Shown: positions 12,640 through 24,959, counted from the stretch's first letter. The stretch is DNA of 64,000 nt from Emmonsiellopsis sp. PD_33 (GCA_032988165.1 JANTQF010000013.1:62001-126000), one strand, 5' to 3'. Program-made: numbers and translations. The notes: generated by a model from the letters alone, not told the origin.

Positions 12640-13900
12640 CTTGGAAGAGATGTAATCTCAAAATTGGATTCAATCTTCATAAAGCCTAGTCAGAGCTCTA
12701 ATACTATTTGTACCTAAAAAGAATGATAGTCTTCAACTTTGTGTAGACTACTAGAATTTGAATAGAATAACTATTAAGGATCATACTCTACTACTACTTA
12801 TTAAAGAGATGATGGATCAGCTGAGCAAGATGAAATACTTTTCTAAGCTAGATCTTAGAAATGTGTATTATCATATTCACATCAAGGAAGGTAATGAATG
12901 GAAAACAGCTTTCCAAACAAAATATAAGCATTTTGAATTTTATGTAATGCCTATAGGACTATGCAACATGCCAGCTATATTTCAGTCCTACATTAATCAA
13001 GTGCTTCATAAACTTATTAATGTCTGCTATGTAGTCTACCTTAATGATATTCTGATCTTTTTCAAAAATGAGAAAGACTATAAAAAGCACATACATTAAA
13101 TGCTGGAAAGACTCTAGTAATATAATCTTTATATAAAGAAATTAAAATGTGCTTTCTTTGCAAAGGAACTAGAGTTCCTAGGCTTTATGATTGAGGTTAA
13201 TAGAATTCAAATAGATCAAAACTGTGTGACTACTATTTTTAAATGACCTGAGCCTTGAATATTTTAAGAAGTCTAAATTTTCTTAGGATTCATGAATTTC
13301 TATCAACAGTTTATATATACTTATTTGAGAATAACTACTCTCATAACAGACTTGCTAAAAGGTAGTATCAAGGGAAAGAAATCTGGATTATTCATATTTA
13401 CTGAACAAGCTTGAATAGCATTTTAAGAAGTTAAGCAAGCTTTTGCAGATGCTATGTTGCTTAATCACTTTAACCCCAAAAAGCCTATACAAGTAGAGAT
13501 AGATGCTTTGAGATTTAGAATCATCAGAATCCTCTCTCAATTATCTAAGAATATACAACTAGAACCTACTAACAATACATAAGATCCTAAGAGAAGTTAG
13601 TGGGAAGACATCTATCTACTTATAACATGTAGGTGAAATTGATTATTAGTTACCTTCTATTCAAAGAAGTTAAATTCAATGCAATATCAATATGATATGT
13701 ATGATTAAAAATTATTAGCAATTATTAAATCATTTCAAGTGTGGAGACACTATATGTAAGGCACTAAATTTCCTATTCAGATGCTAATGAATTATACTAA
13801 TCTACATTACTTCTTTATCATTAAGAAGCTGTCTAATAGACAAGCATGTTGAGTAGAAGAGCTATTAGAATATGATTTTTATATTCACTATCATCTAGGT
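12640..13900 (+). pseudogene. Gypsy 2 reverse transcriptase and RNase H relic
   Basis: An open stretch at 12,758-13,099 covers fingers and palm: FSKLDLRN-x-Y, the EWKTAF-x-T block, VMPIGLCNMPA-x-FQ, and the active-site box YLND at 13,037-13,048 (YLDD in active enzymes, GAT to AAT). Downstream FLGFMIE and FLGFMNFY (about 13,170-13,310) mark connection and thumb. Weak RNase H matches follow to about 13,750 (PIQVEIDA, then LVTFYSKKLN with stops). Losing the first catalytic Asp alone would abolish polymerase activity. Confidence 0.93.
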
Positions 13901-14399
13901 TGGCTTAATCCTGCTAATGTGCCATTAAGATGACCAGACTATGAAATAGTCCTTCAAGAGGAAGACATTAATAGAGTGCTTCCTATATTACAGTAAAAAC
14001 TGGCTGTATGGGGTTTAATTATATCTAGTATAGATAACATTAATAAAGTGCCTGTGAAGAGAAGATGCATGATGTCAGAGGCAACTACATAGAGTAATTA
14101 AAATGATATTACACAACTAGCTAATATAATACTATTTAAAAGAGCTGACACTAATGATCTAGAACATCTCATACCTCATTTAGTAGCTATAGAAGCTGTA
14201 TAAAATAAAATAGGCTATAATCTTTCATTTAGAATGTTTATTAAGTTCATTAAAGAGGTTTAGAAGAGAAACATCTTTACTGCATCTCAAATTCAAAAAT
14301 TGAATAGATATGGAGATTCTGAAAGAGATTCTCCAATCAGGTCTGTGGATTTAAGACCAGCTGAGTCAGCTATGAATTATTAATATCTTAAAGAGTGTG

Positions 14400-16321
14400 A
14401 ACTTCTAATACAAAATGAATCTATATTCATCTTAGAAAGTAGGATCTTACATAAAGAGCTACTATACATTCATCATGATGATTTCTATGCAGGACATTTT
14501 GGGATCAATAAGACAAAAAAATTACTTTAAAGGAAGTATATATAGAAAGAGATTCAAAAAGATGTAGTTGATTATGTCAATATATGTGATATATACTAAA
14601 GGGTGAAGATTTCAAGACACTTACACTACAGAACCTTATCATCATTGCTGATTCTAAATTGGCCATGAAAATCTATATCAATGGATTTTATAGTGGATTT
14701 ACTAAAATCCTAATTCCAGGATAAGAGATATAATAGTATTCTAGTCATCATTGATCAATATATAAAGATGGCTAAATATATCCTCTGTCTAAAGTAGAGT
14801 GCAGACGAGGCCGAGTAATTACGAGTTTAAAACGAGTAATTTCCAAGTCCGAGTCGAGTTTTAACTCGCCTCGGAGAGGCCTATTATAACTCGGATATTC
14901 CTCGTTTTAAAGGCTATAAAACTCGGATATTTCGAATATTATCCGGGTAATTTCAAAGCTATAAAAAAGTATAGATTGAAGGCTTTTTGAAGCTTTTTAA
15001 GTAGTTACTCTATAGTAAATGTATATAAAACTACTAATATTTTAATAAAATACACTAATAATATGATTTTTAATGATTTTTAAGGGATTTTCTACTATTT
15101 TTATTATATTATAAGTCCATTTTGAACTATTTTTTCAAATTATCCGGAAAATATTCGAGTTTTTAGTCAAAATTACTCTATTTGACTTGATTTGGAGGTA
15201 TATATATATAACTCGGATTTGACTTGCCTAGGGTTAGCCAGGCGAGTAACTCACCTCGATATATATATATATATCGAGTAACTCGGCTCGGACACCCCTA
15301 TATTAGACTCGACTCGGACTTGTCTGCAGTCTAGTCTAAAGACCATTAAAGCCCTAGATCTAGCTGAATTAATTATAGGTTCAATAGTTAATAAATATAG
15401 ACCTTCAAAGTTAATTATATCTAATTATGAATTAATATTCATAAGCTACTTCTAATCAGCATTTTACTATCATCTTCAAATTCAACAAAATTTATCAACA
15501 GCCTTTCACCCTCAATCTGATAGTCAAACTGAATGTCAAAACTAAATATTAGAGTATTATCTTCAAACATATTACTTCTACTATTAAGATGATTGGCCAA
15601 AACATTTATCAACAGCTCAATTTACTTATAATAATGCTAAATAAGCTTCATCAAATATATCTCCATTTTTCACATTCCTTGGATATAACCCAGATCTACC
15701 CCAAGATGTTGCAGATAACATTCTTGAGGGGGACACAAGCTCTATTGGAAATTAAAGAAAGTCTTAAGAAGTACTAGATGTAATATAAAGACTTGAGATA
15801 TTAGAGAAAGTTTATGAGACATTAATAAATACCTTATATCATGTCTATGAAAAGCAGGCACAGTACTATGATTAGAAGCATAAATTAATGACATTTCAAC
15901 TTGAAGAAGAAGTCTTAATTTTAGTAAAGAATATTAAGATAATAAGATCATGCAAAAAGCTAGATAATTAATAGCTTGAATTATTCTCAATTATCAAAAT
16001 AATTAGAAAGTAAGCTTATACAATTAAGCTATTCTCATCATTCAGTAATATTTACCCCATTTTTTATGTTTCATTATTAGAGCCATATCAGCAGTGGCTG
16101 GGAGAAGAACCACCAAGACTGAATAGAATAGAAATAGCTAGAGATATTAAATATATTGTTAAAAGAGTATTAAATAAATAAATAGGGAAGAATCAGAAGC
16201 TGAGATATCTAGTTAAATGAGAAGAGTACTCAGATTCAGAAAATACCTGGGAACTAAAAGAGAATCTAGAAAATACTTGCAACCTAGTCAAAGCATGGGA
16301 GCAGGTAAATTATGATCAAAA
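14400..16321 (+). pseudogene. Gypsy 2 integrase plus chromodomain, interrupted
   Basis: The HHCC-type zinc domain begins at about 14,460 (IHHDDFYAGHFGI) and reaches its C-x2-C near 14,585. The catalytic core starts at about 14,680 with SMDFIVDLLKS and ILVIIDQ. At 14,795 it is split by the MITE and resumes at 15,342 (TIKALDLAELI). TAFHPQSDSQTE is at about 15,499-15,535 and YNNA near 15,630. The chromodomain is at 16,141-16,310: DIKYIVKRVLNK, then LRYLVK, a stop replacing Trp, EEYSDSENTWEL. Removing 539 bp of insert plus one 8-bp duplication restores continuity of the target, which proves the order of events. Confidence 0.93.
14795..15333. mobile_element. 539-bp non-autonomous hAT-type element (MITE) with 8-bp TSD
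   Basis: Ends are TAGAGTGCAGACGAGGCCGAG-like on the left and, reverse-complemented, TAGACTGCAGACAAGTCCGAG-like on the right: about 21-bp terminal inverted repeats with four mismatches. Flanks are perfect 8-bp duplications, GTCTAAAG at 14,787-14,794 and 15,334-15,341, diagnostic of hAT-superfamily insertion. There is no coding capacity. GAGTAA/CTCGG motifs recur inside both ends in opposite orientations, and a 24-bp perfect palindrome of alternating AT flanked by CTCG/CGAG lies at about 15,256-15,280. It contains around 20 CpGs where the surrounding Gypsy has none, so it inserted after most C-to-T decay. It presumably depended on a hAT transposase in trans; the one at 3.3-5.7 kb has different ends. 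Confidence 0.9.
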
Positions 16322-16690
16322 TGTAAGAACCCTCTATCATTAGAAATAAGAATAAGATTAAAAGCAAAAATGATTTATCTCTCTACCTCTTTTCTCTCAT
16401 AGAGTTTTTAGGTAGATGGGCTGGGATCAACAGCCTAGGCATAGAATAGAATAGTACTCTTCTCCTATTTTCCCATGTGGTTTCAGAAGTTTAATAAGGC
16501 TATTACCTTACAAAAATTGGAAAGAAAAATGATTAAAAATCAGTTACTCTGAAGGGTAAAAATAATATCAAATTGAGTTAAAAAAGAAAAATTGCTTAAA
16601 GATCATAAGATAAAAATGTCAGAAAAATAAACTTCTCACACTCAACTCATTATCCTACAGCAAGCAGGCCTCTATCTATATGTAATTAAT
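16322..16690 (+). repeat. possible 3' LTR of chromovirus 2
   Basis: Begins TGTAAGAACCC right behind the chromodomain, where a 3' LTR is expected. No 5' partner exists in the window because the 5' end is lost, and the right boundary is a guess, so this rests on position and the TG start only. Confidence 0.3.
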
Positions 16691-18030
16691 TAGTCTCTAA
16701 TATAATTACATTATAGATATAATATAGTTACTTACCCTATTCATTCTCTTCTTAAAGGTATTTAACTGCTCTAATATTTTTTATAATAGAGCTATTACCT
16801 CCTATTTCTATATTATAGAGGCTGTAGCTCTCAGCTTGCATGGAGAGTGCATTCTAATGTAATTTTCTATACTAGAGATAAACTTAGCTGCTACAGCCTT
16901 TACAGCTGCATAGATCATCAATTCTGTCACTTAACAGTCTGTTAGCTCCTGTAGGATGCATACTTTATAGTAGAAGGAAGGTAGAATCTATTTCATTAGT
17001 TAGCTTTAATAATAAATTACTAATAACACATTAATGAGGAGTAGGATACTCATCTTGTTATAGAGATTATAACTCTTTTTACAGTAGTCATATTTACCTT
17101 AAAAGTACTTTTTGATGCAGACAACTTCCTCACCATTCTAATACTACTTCATACAGCACAAGTAGATGTTCATGCCTGCAAATACAATTAGAATAAGAGT
17201 AGTAGCTTCCTCTCTATTCTTTTTAAATTTAGAGGCACACTTAAATAAAGATAACTCTTTAATGATATTAAAGAGATAGATCTACTAATTACTCTTTTCT
17301 TTTTTTTTGAGCTCAGAGGACTCTATCATTATCCTAGATTACTTGAGAATGCTTAGGACAGCTATACATTTAGCTCCATCCTCATAATTATCTATCAGTG
17401 AAGAGTATAGAGATATATCTAACCTGATGAGCTCATCAGTGCTAAGTACTAGAGTGTTAGAAATAGTCTATCTTTACATTAACTTTACATAATTAAAATG
17501 TTGATAATAATCTATCTCCTCCTCTTTTAACTCAGACTATCAACTCTTCTCCTCCTCATATCTTTTTCTCTCCTTCTCTACCTTCTTCTTCACAGTCTGA
17601 GCTACCTATCTCTCTTTCTTCTTCTCTTTCTTCTTCTTCTTCTTCTTCTCCTCCTTCTTTTTTTTCTTCTCAACCTTATCTCTCTGTCAGGAGCAAGGAT
17701 GTTTCATCCCTACTTAGATGTGATTAAAGGGGGAGACAGAGGAGACCACATGTGCATAGAAGAGTAGGATTACAGGCATCACTATATTATATTAATTATA
17801 CTGATGTCTTGATTCTGTACTCTTATCACAGCTGTATTGTAAATGAGACATCTACTTAGAGAGAGTAAGTAGAGATTTAAAATCATTAAAATAAAGTAAA
17901 ATTTTATTATTTCTATTATACTATATGTTAGCCTCAGTCCTGTCTCTTCACAATTAAAATCACATGTTTTTACACATATTTTCAAGTAAATTGGATAGCT
18001 TTTGAACTTACCAGCAAGATGTTTCAAGAG
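16691..18030 (-). pseudogene. degenerate coding relic with Lys/Glu-rich segment, unidentified
   Basis: On the minus strand 17,690 down to about 17,530 reads as a Lys/Glu-rich coiled-coil-like segment (EKKKKEEKKKKKKEKKKER and similar), preceded by GMKHPCS. Some fungal pogo-type transposases end in such Lys-rich tails, but I found no DDE or HTH motif here, so that remains a suggestion. Further downstream (about 17,100-16,800) cysteine-containing fragments such as CSCKGCSS are readable, but their frame is broken. A CTT-type microsatellite at 17,617-17,660 is part of the Lys-coding run. Confidence 0.3.
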
Positions 18031-18174
18031 GTTGAAGAAAGAAAAAATTTGAGAACTCTGTAAAATATTTTATTAGCATTTACTATTATCAGAGGAAACC
18101 TACTGATATATCTACACAACATTAATATAATAGTTATGTAGAATCTTCCAGAGCATTCCACTATAATAATACAT

Positions 18175-18572
18175 TGTTAAGGGGTTACCCCTTATTCTAT
18201 GGCATATGATCATGGCTTTGAGATAAAGCTGTTAAAGAAGGAGGTAATTATCATAATAGCATGCCAAGTCTAGAAGCCTGCTATACTATGTTAATAATCA
18301 GATTGATTTGATTATTCTCTAACTCTATAGTAGGCTATATTGGGCTGGCATATGTGTATCATCAATGTCAGAATAGTATAGTTGTATTGTCACCTAGGCC
18401 TATATATAGAACAGGCTGACCCCTAGCATTCTAGAGGTCAGTAATTCATTTCTTAATTAATTCTATCTATTGATATCACTTCATTCTATTTCTACATGCT
18501 ACCAATCAGTTTATCTTTATACTCTGATTTACTCTTACTCCTCAAGGTCAAAGCAGAACTATCTCTACTACA
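18175..18572 (+). repeat. LTR-like block, 398 bp
   Basis: Starts TGTTAAGGGGTTACCCC and ends CTACTACA. It contains a TATATATAGA promoter-like box about 225 bp in, followed by a likely transcription start region. No target duplication and no second copy were found, so it may be a truncated or solo LTR, or chance. Confidence 0.35.
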
Positions 18573-19487
18573 CTTATTATATGAAGTGGCAATGAGTTTT
18601 CACCATCTGACCTTACAGTAGGCCATGCTATCTACCATACAGTCTACACAGAGTAGGTATAGGAAGGCTAATAAAAAGAATACTATAATTAAGAAAACTT
18701 GAGATGAAAATGTTGCATAGAATAAGGTTGTTTTCCTATAATTTCTGAGCTGCCTGTGGGTATTTATACCTCAGGGCCTAACTAAGCTAATTGTGTGACT
18801 AAGCACCTCAGCTACTCCATGGCATGGAGCACAGGCATGAAGTATAGGCATATAATAATTACCTTCTTTTAAAAAGCATATGATATCCTCATCATGATAA
18901 TTCTATACTAGCTTAACAGAGTAAAAGTAAAGGACATTTTAGTAGAGAACATAAAGGACATTTCAGTATAAAAAAGAAAAGAAAAGAAAATATATTAATA
19001 GAATAAATAGAATCATTCATCCATTTAGCATTTATCTCTATATTTAACTTAATAAATAGAATTATCTATTTATTCTATATTTATCTCTACATTTAACTTA
19101 TCCAGCACATTTTTTAGTTCAGCTCATAACATCTCAAGTATAACTCAGTAGATAATATCTTTATCTATCCATAAGTTAACTGTGCTTTCTGCCTCCTCAT
19201 AGTAGAGGTTTCATAAATATATAACTCATTTAATTACCTCTTCTTAATATATGCTATCAGTAGGCTTAATAGTATCTTAATTATTAATCTATATGATAGC
19301 ATCAATATCCTTATTAATCTCCTATACACTTTTATTAAGTATAATAGCATGTGTGACTTCTATATAATGGTATTACTAAGTAACCTATTAAGCTTCTTAT
19401 TCCTCTAGATTATATAATATCATTATGAGGTAGATGGCTTTATTTTTTACAGCATCATATTAAGTTTTCTCCTTGATGAGAGCTTAC
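18573..19487. other. AT-rich unassigned stretch upstream of copy A
   Basis: No frame or family recognised. A 28-30-bp direct repeat of ATAGAAT-(C/A)-ATTTAT-type sequence sits at about 19,000-19,100. The last bases share CTTGATGAGA with the A/B junction at 37,450, which helps place the left edge of the giant repeat. Confidence 0.4.
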
Positions 19488-19689
19488 ATTAACAAAATCT
19501 TTTTCCTGCATGTGGAGCACATGATAGTACAAGTATACTCATATAGTTTTAGCAGGAGCAGCAATTTAAAATTTAGTCTTACTCAGAGTGTGTAGGAGTC
19601 ACTACATGCAGCTGGTCTCTCACATGTGCCTGCAGTGTAATAATGATATTAATAGTATTAACTGTGTAAATATTCCTAATTATGTCAAT

Positions 19690-20225
19690 ATTGGTGGAGG
19701 TATCACTGCTACTAATAGTATTAACTATACTAAGATTAATAGAGATATCTTCATCACTACTCACATTAGCTACACTAATGTTAGCTGATGTGTTCCTGCT
19801 ATTATTTATATTAATTTCAGTGGAGATATTCCTCTCACCATTTAATATTAGCTACACTAATATTAGCCTGTATGTTCCTGCTCCTATCTGCATCAATATT
19901 ATCAGAGGTATCTCTATCACCACTCATGTTAGTTACACTAATATTAGCATGTGTGTCTCTGCCCTCATTTATATTAATGTTGTTAAAGATGTCCCCATCA
20001 TCACTTATATTAGTTACACTAATATTAGCATGTATGTCTCTACTCCTATCTATATTAATATCAGCAGAGATGTTCTCATCATCACTCACATCAGCCATAT
20101 CAATATTAGTCAGTATGTTCCTACCCCTATTTATATTAATATTATTAGAGGTATCCTCATTGCTACTCATATCAGCCACACTAATATTAGTTAGTGTGTT
20201 TCTACCTTTATCTATATCAACCTTG
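19690..20225 (-). repeat. 81-bp tandem array, copy A left (minus-coding)
   Basis: Successive units start at 19,771, 19,853, 19,934, 20,015, 20,096 and 20,177, giving a period of 81 bp (27 codons). On the minus strand the units stay open and encode repeats like RGRDT-x-ANISV-x-N-x-SGD-x-DTS-x-NIN, acidic and Asn-rich. It could be the repeat domain of a protein or only a satellite with a length divisible by three. It is the inverted counterpart of the array at 23.57-23.85 kb. Confidence 0.85.
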
Positions 20226-20639
20226 ATAATAGAATCAGCAGTACTCTATATTCTATTATTAATAATATTATCTTTACTGATACTATCATCTATCACATAT
20301 TAATCACATTGATTATTATTATTAGTAAATTCAGTAAAAATACTATTTATCTATAATGTACAGAAACTATAAACAGTAAAAAATAAAATCAAGATAGATT
20401 AATAATTATTGAATGAATAGTACCAGATGTTATTTGAAATAAATAGTTGTGATAATAAAGAGAAGAAATAGAAGAAGAAGTAAGAAAATTAAGAATGTAG
20501 ATATTGAGTATGAATAAAAATTATAGAAGAGCTGTTGATAAATAATATTATAGTCTTACTAAAAGAAATATTAGAGGAAGAGACCTCTCAGTAATAAATA
20601 TATACTACAGTAAGAGATGATTCCATATAATGAAGATGA

Positions 20640-23050
20640 CTAAATATTAAAAAATTATGATAATCTACACTTCTTTCATTACAGGCACTGATAGGGTTGC
20701 CAGCAGAGTATTAGTAACTATAGAGGCAGACTCTGAGCTATACACAGCTAGTCTGTGAAAAAATTAATATACTATTATCTTAGAAGTAGAGTTAGATCTC
20801 AAGTAAATAAAAAAGAGCATGAGAAATATATAAAGATATATTAATTACTTTACATCTTTCTATTCATTATCTATTAGCTTAGATAAATCAAAATCTTCCA
20901 TTGTATCAGCATTTAAATTAGTAATAATCTTATTTACTGCAGTATCCCTATCATTCTTCTGAAATCCAGAAAGATTTCAAACTCATTTTTGAATAATATA
21001 TCTTAGTATATCTCTTCACTTATCACACATTTCCCCCTATATAGCTGTTAAATTCTTGAATTTTCCTAATTATAAATGTTAGTAATAAAGATTTAATCTC
21101 ATATAATTATAAAGTCTAATTCTTACATAAGGTTAAAGCTCCATTAAATTTTGATCCTGTATCTTCAGACTGACTAATTATTTATCTGAGATTCCTGATT
21201 GCAAAGTATACTAAATTAACTATAATAAAGATAGAAAGAATGGCAGTAGACTTCTATTTAGAGTATCTAAAGAACTTCTATATGAGTGAGTTACTTGCTA
21301 AGCCATGCTGACCTTGATTATAGAAAAGCTTTGCAAACACCTAAAGAATATTATTAAAAAGCCATTATATACTATATTTTAAGTTCTATGAAGTCAGTTA
21401 ATAGAGATTAAAAATAATGAAAAATAGAGCTTATCTTATTCTCATCACAAACATCATCTAAGCACAGATAAAGATAGTTCTTTAGAAGCTCTATCTGTAT
21501 TTTCTTCTATAAATTTACTTTCTTTGAGTATCTATCATTAAATATACTATCAATATATGCTTTGACCATCATTGTATGATGATGTTGAACTGAAGTGATA
21601 TATTTAAAAACCTATTAGTATTATATCAGCATTAAAGTATTAACATGTAAGTAATATACTTAGAGGAACTATTATTTGTGCCTCTCAATGATTAGGCTGC
21701 TTTATTAACTAGTTTTTAGGATTAATTATATCTTCTATTTGATTTTACTATTTAATTAATTTCTCATGCCATATCCTCTATACCTTCTTTATTAATTCCA
21801 ACATCAGGGACTTCTTTTCTTCTGGCCAAGATATCCACTGTGATGATAGAATTTCATAGCCAGAGTATAGTCTTCTAGCATATAAAACCCTAACATCATC
21901 AAGAAGAGTATGATTATTATCTTATATTTTACTTCTATCTGACCTTTACTTTGATTCAGCTCATATAAGATACTCTTCACCCTTCTTAATCACATTATAT
22001 TTAATTACATTAGATGTGATAAGAGGAGCTTAATGGCTACTAGTAGGGCTCAAGAAAATCTGATCATCATGAGAACTTAAGAAAGAGCTTCTAGTTGAAA
22101 GAGATGATTTTTAACATAATAGTAATATAAGGTTTTAACTCAAATAATCAATTGGTTTCAGTACTGACATTATAAAATGTAAGCAGACTCATGCTAACAC
22201 TGATAGGCAAAACCATCTTATAATAGTATTAATATTAACAGGCATAATATGATAAAGAGAATAACTCACCAGGCCTAACTTAATTCATCTTTACTTATTT
22301 GAGGGAAGGTAAGACTCATCTTTCACATTCATATCATTATTAACTCTCTCCAAACCATCATTTTTACCTATATCATTATTATCAGGATAATTATTAATAA
22401 TAGGCTCTCATCTACACTTTAGTTCATTTCTGCCAGGCTGTGCTGCAGGCTTAATTTCAAACCATCTTATCAGTGTAGACTTTAAATTTAAATATTAAAA
22501 TTATATACTATCTAAATCAATCTATCTCTAATTACTAACTTGCAGAACTCATCTCAAGCTGTGTATTAATTAATTTTAATTTTCATAGCTTCTTCAGATG
22601 TTGATTTCAAAAGCTTTAAAGAAAAAAAGAAGACTCCAGAAATAAGAAGTGCATCAATTCAGCAGACAGTGAGATAGAATCCAATATAATTAGAGGTAAG
22701 AAAAGAATGGAGCAAGATAATCTTTAAGTAATAAAATATAGAAGTAAGAGAATAACTACCAGTAACTAACTGATGAAAATTAAGTCAGTGTATAGCAGGT
22801 ATTTTATCAAAATAAGACACATCAATAAAAACTAATGTTATTATAATAAAAACAGTTACTATACAGCTGTCTGAAGTAGGAATGTGATAGAAAGGGGGAA
22901 ATCACTAAAGATAGATATAATTAGTGCAATTTTTTCCTAAAGTAATGTTTTCTCCTGAAAAATAATAAGAATAGTATCAATCACAATTCATCTTAATCTA
23001 TTAGATCCCATGATTCAGCACCATCAGCACTAATAGCTGAAGTTTACCCA
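20640..23050 (-). pseudogene. unidentified minus-strand gene of the giant repeat, copy A
   Basis: Coding character is inferred from pieces also seen in copy B (38,680-41,100). At about 21,150-20,960 a frame reads GALTLCKN, then LLLTF-x-IRKIQ-x-FNSYIGGNV and YYSKMSLKSFW. At about 21,560-21,440 a separate piece ends YLYLCLDDVCDEN directly before a GT...AG interval, so it looks spliced. An acidic Asn/Asp-rich segment lies at about 22,420-22,300. No domain recognised; the position between inverted arrays makes a mobile-element accessory protein likely, by inference. Confidence 0.4.
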
Positions 23051-23564
23051 TAATTAATCTCTTCCTTTGCAATTGATCTCATGCTAGCACTGACTGGGCT
23101 CTATAGCTATATATGAGTCATTTCCTTCCCAAGTAATCTATATTAGTAGCAGCCTGGCCATTAATTAATCATTCATTTATATATTTATTTATTTATTGTA
23201 TTTACATTCACATTTATTCATTCTGAACATCACTGACAGGAAAAACCACTGTAGGTAGAGGTAGAGGTTAAGAGTTGATATAAGAGTTATAGTATCAGAT
23301 AATAATAGTACAGTAGATTATCTCCTCATCCATGTGCTAGTAAATTTTAGCATATCTATTCTACTACTAATAAAAAGGCTTGAATACTTAGATATGAGTC
23401 TAATTCAGACTGTTAAAAAAAGATGCTAAAATTTACTTGCACACAGACAAGAAGATAAGCATCAATCTTCTAAATGAAGTGGGAAAAGAGTGTATGCATC
23501 TAATAGTATGAAATAGAATAGTAGTAGGTGATATTAAAGAAATAGATTATAATAGAGCTAATAT

Positions 23565-23850
23565 TAGCACAGCTAATACAAATAGCAATGCAGACATCTG
23601 GGCTGCTAATATTAATGTGAATGAGAATAGAAACACACTACTTAATATTAGTATAACTTAATATAAGTAGTAGTAATGAGGACACATCAGCTAACATTGA
23701 TATAACTAACATAAATAGTCAAGAGAACACCTCTACTAATATTAACAGGGAGGGTGATATGAATATACCAGCAAATATTAGCACAGTCCAACATGAGTGT
23801 CAATAGAGACACCTCTGCTAACATTGATGTGGAGAGTAGTAAATAACACA
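23565..23850 (+). repeat. 81-bp array in opposite orientation, copy A right
   Basis: The plus strand encodes the same RNT/RDT-x-ANIS repeat motif that the left array encodes on the minus strand, so the two arrays form a long imperfect inverted repeat around 3.3 kb. Copy A has only about 3.5 units, fewer than the 5 in copy B (41,580-41,985), because of an internal deletion. Confidence 0.8.
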
Positions 23851-24955
23851 GTCACATAAATTAAATAGAGAAATAAAGAATAAAGATATAAAGATAGGCA
23901 AAAAAAAAGTCAAAGTAATAAAGAAGTAACATTCTAAGGCCACTAGCTAATTTTACCCTTTAAAAAAATGAAAAACTAGCACCCAAAATCAACCCAGCCA
24001 TACATATAAAGTAGAAGGAAAAGAGACAGTAAAAAGCTCAGATAGAAAGCTAGATTTACCTCTTGAAATCAAGCATCTAAAAATAAAGCTAATAAAATCA
24101 ATTAAAAGAAATAAAGTAAGATTCATTCAGATTTCAAAGCCTCTAAAATTACCTCCTAAGGGAGGAGATCATCTAACTCTCCACTCAATCAATAATGATG
24201 GGGTTGTCAGGCATAGACCCAGATTAATCACTGGTACAGAGGATAGGAGGTAGGAAAGGGCCTAGAGAGGAAGTCTGAGACATATTATTTCAGTATATAT
24301 TCTATATGATGTATTAGTAATGATTATTTTATAAATAGTTTCTACAACACCCCCTAAAATAGCTAGAAACTTGAACACAGACAGGAAATAATTAATAGTA
24401 TACTTAGTAGGCATAGTAGAGAAAATCAATTCATCACACATTAAATCATTATTCATAGAATTGAACTAATAGTGCATTCATATAGAAGTATTCAGAATGA
24501 ATAAAGTCAGCAGATTTAATAGTATTTCATATATACACTACATTTCTCCCAGGCTGGGCTAGTAGTGCCTGGGCATCAGAATGAGAGTTATGATAAAAGT
24601 ATGCTAGCTTCTAGCTAGTAATAGATAGTGTTCAATACCAGTTAGTAGGTAATCTATATGCTGACCTATATATCATGTCAGTCTTACTACTCCTCTATTT
24701 TATAGTATCAAAGTTTTATATGTACATCTTTTATATTAAATGTGATATTAGAGGAGGGAGGTGACAGGATTTTCTTTTCAGAAAGAGAGGAAGATGGTTT
24801 GAGAGTTTATTTCAATATAGTTATAGCTAGTATAATATAGGAAGAAGAATGTTGATGATCTTTAGTAGGAGAGAAGATATCTAAGAAAAGAGAAAAAAAA
24901 AATAGAAGAGAGATAGAAAAAAGTTAGATATTTATAATTTTTTTCCTCTTTCATA
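23851..24955. other. intergenic part of copy A
   Basis: Matches 41,986-43,085 of copy B. No convincing frame. An open stretch on the minus strand (24,262-24,456) is disrupted in copy B and is not taken as a gene. Confidence 0.45.
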
Positions 24956-24959
24956 TATG

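Larger units (their letters stand above)
11481..16321 (+). mobile_element. Ty3/Gypsy chromovirus 2, 5'-truncated, split by a MITE
   Basis: Plus-strand element with the C-terminal part of gag, protease, RT, RNase H, integrase and a terminal chromodomain. The capsid region and 5' LTR are missing, since the first readable piece is only just upstream of the zinc knuckle. The integrase is interrupted by a later 539-bp insertion at 14,795-15,333. The proteins differ clearly from chromovirus 1 (different RT and knuckle residues), so this is another family rather than an inverted copy. Confidence 0.93.

Noticed and set aside
18175..18572. Confident solo LTR with target duplication
   Set aside because: Flanking pentamers do not match and no second copy is visible, so it is listed only as LTR-like.
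19690..20225. CRISPR-like regular array
   Set aside because: Units of 81 bp are contiguous and homologous along their whole length, with no unique spacers, and the context is eukaryotic transposons. The same applies to the 41-, 52-, 62- and 94-bp arrays.
19682..20303. Longest plus-strand open frames (143-170 codons) as genes
   Set aside because: They are translations of the 81-bp array in alternative frames and in the opposite sense to its more plausible reading; their length follows from a stop-poor unit divisible by three.
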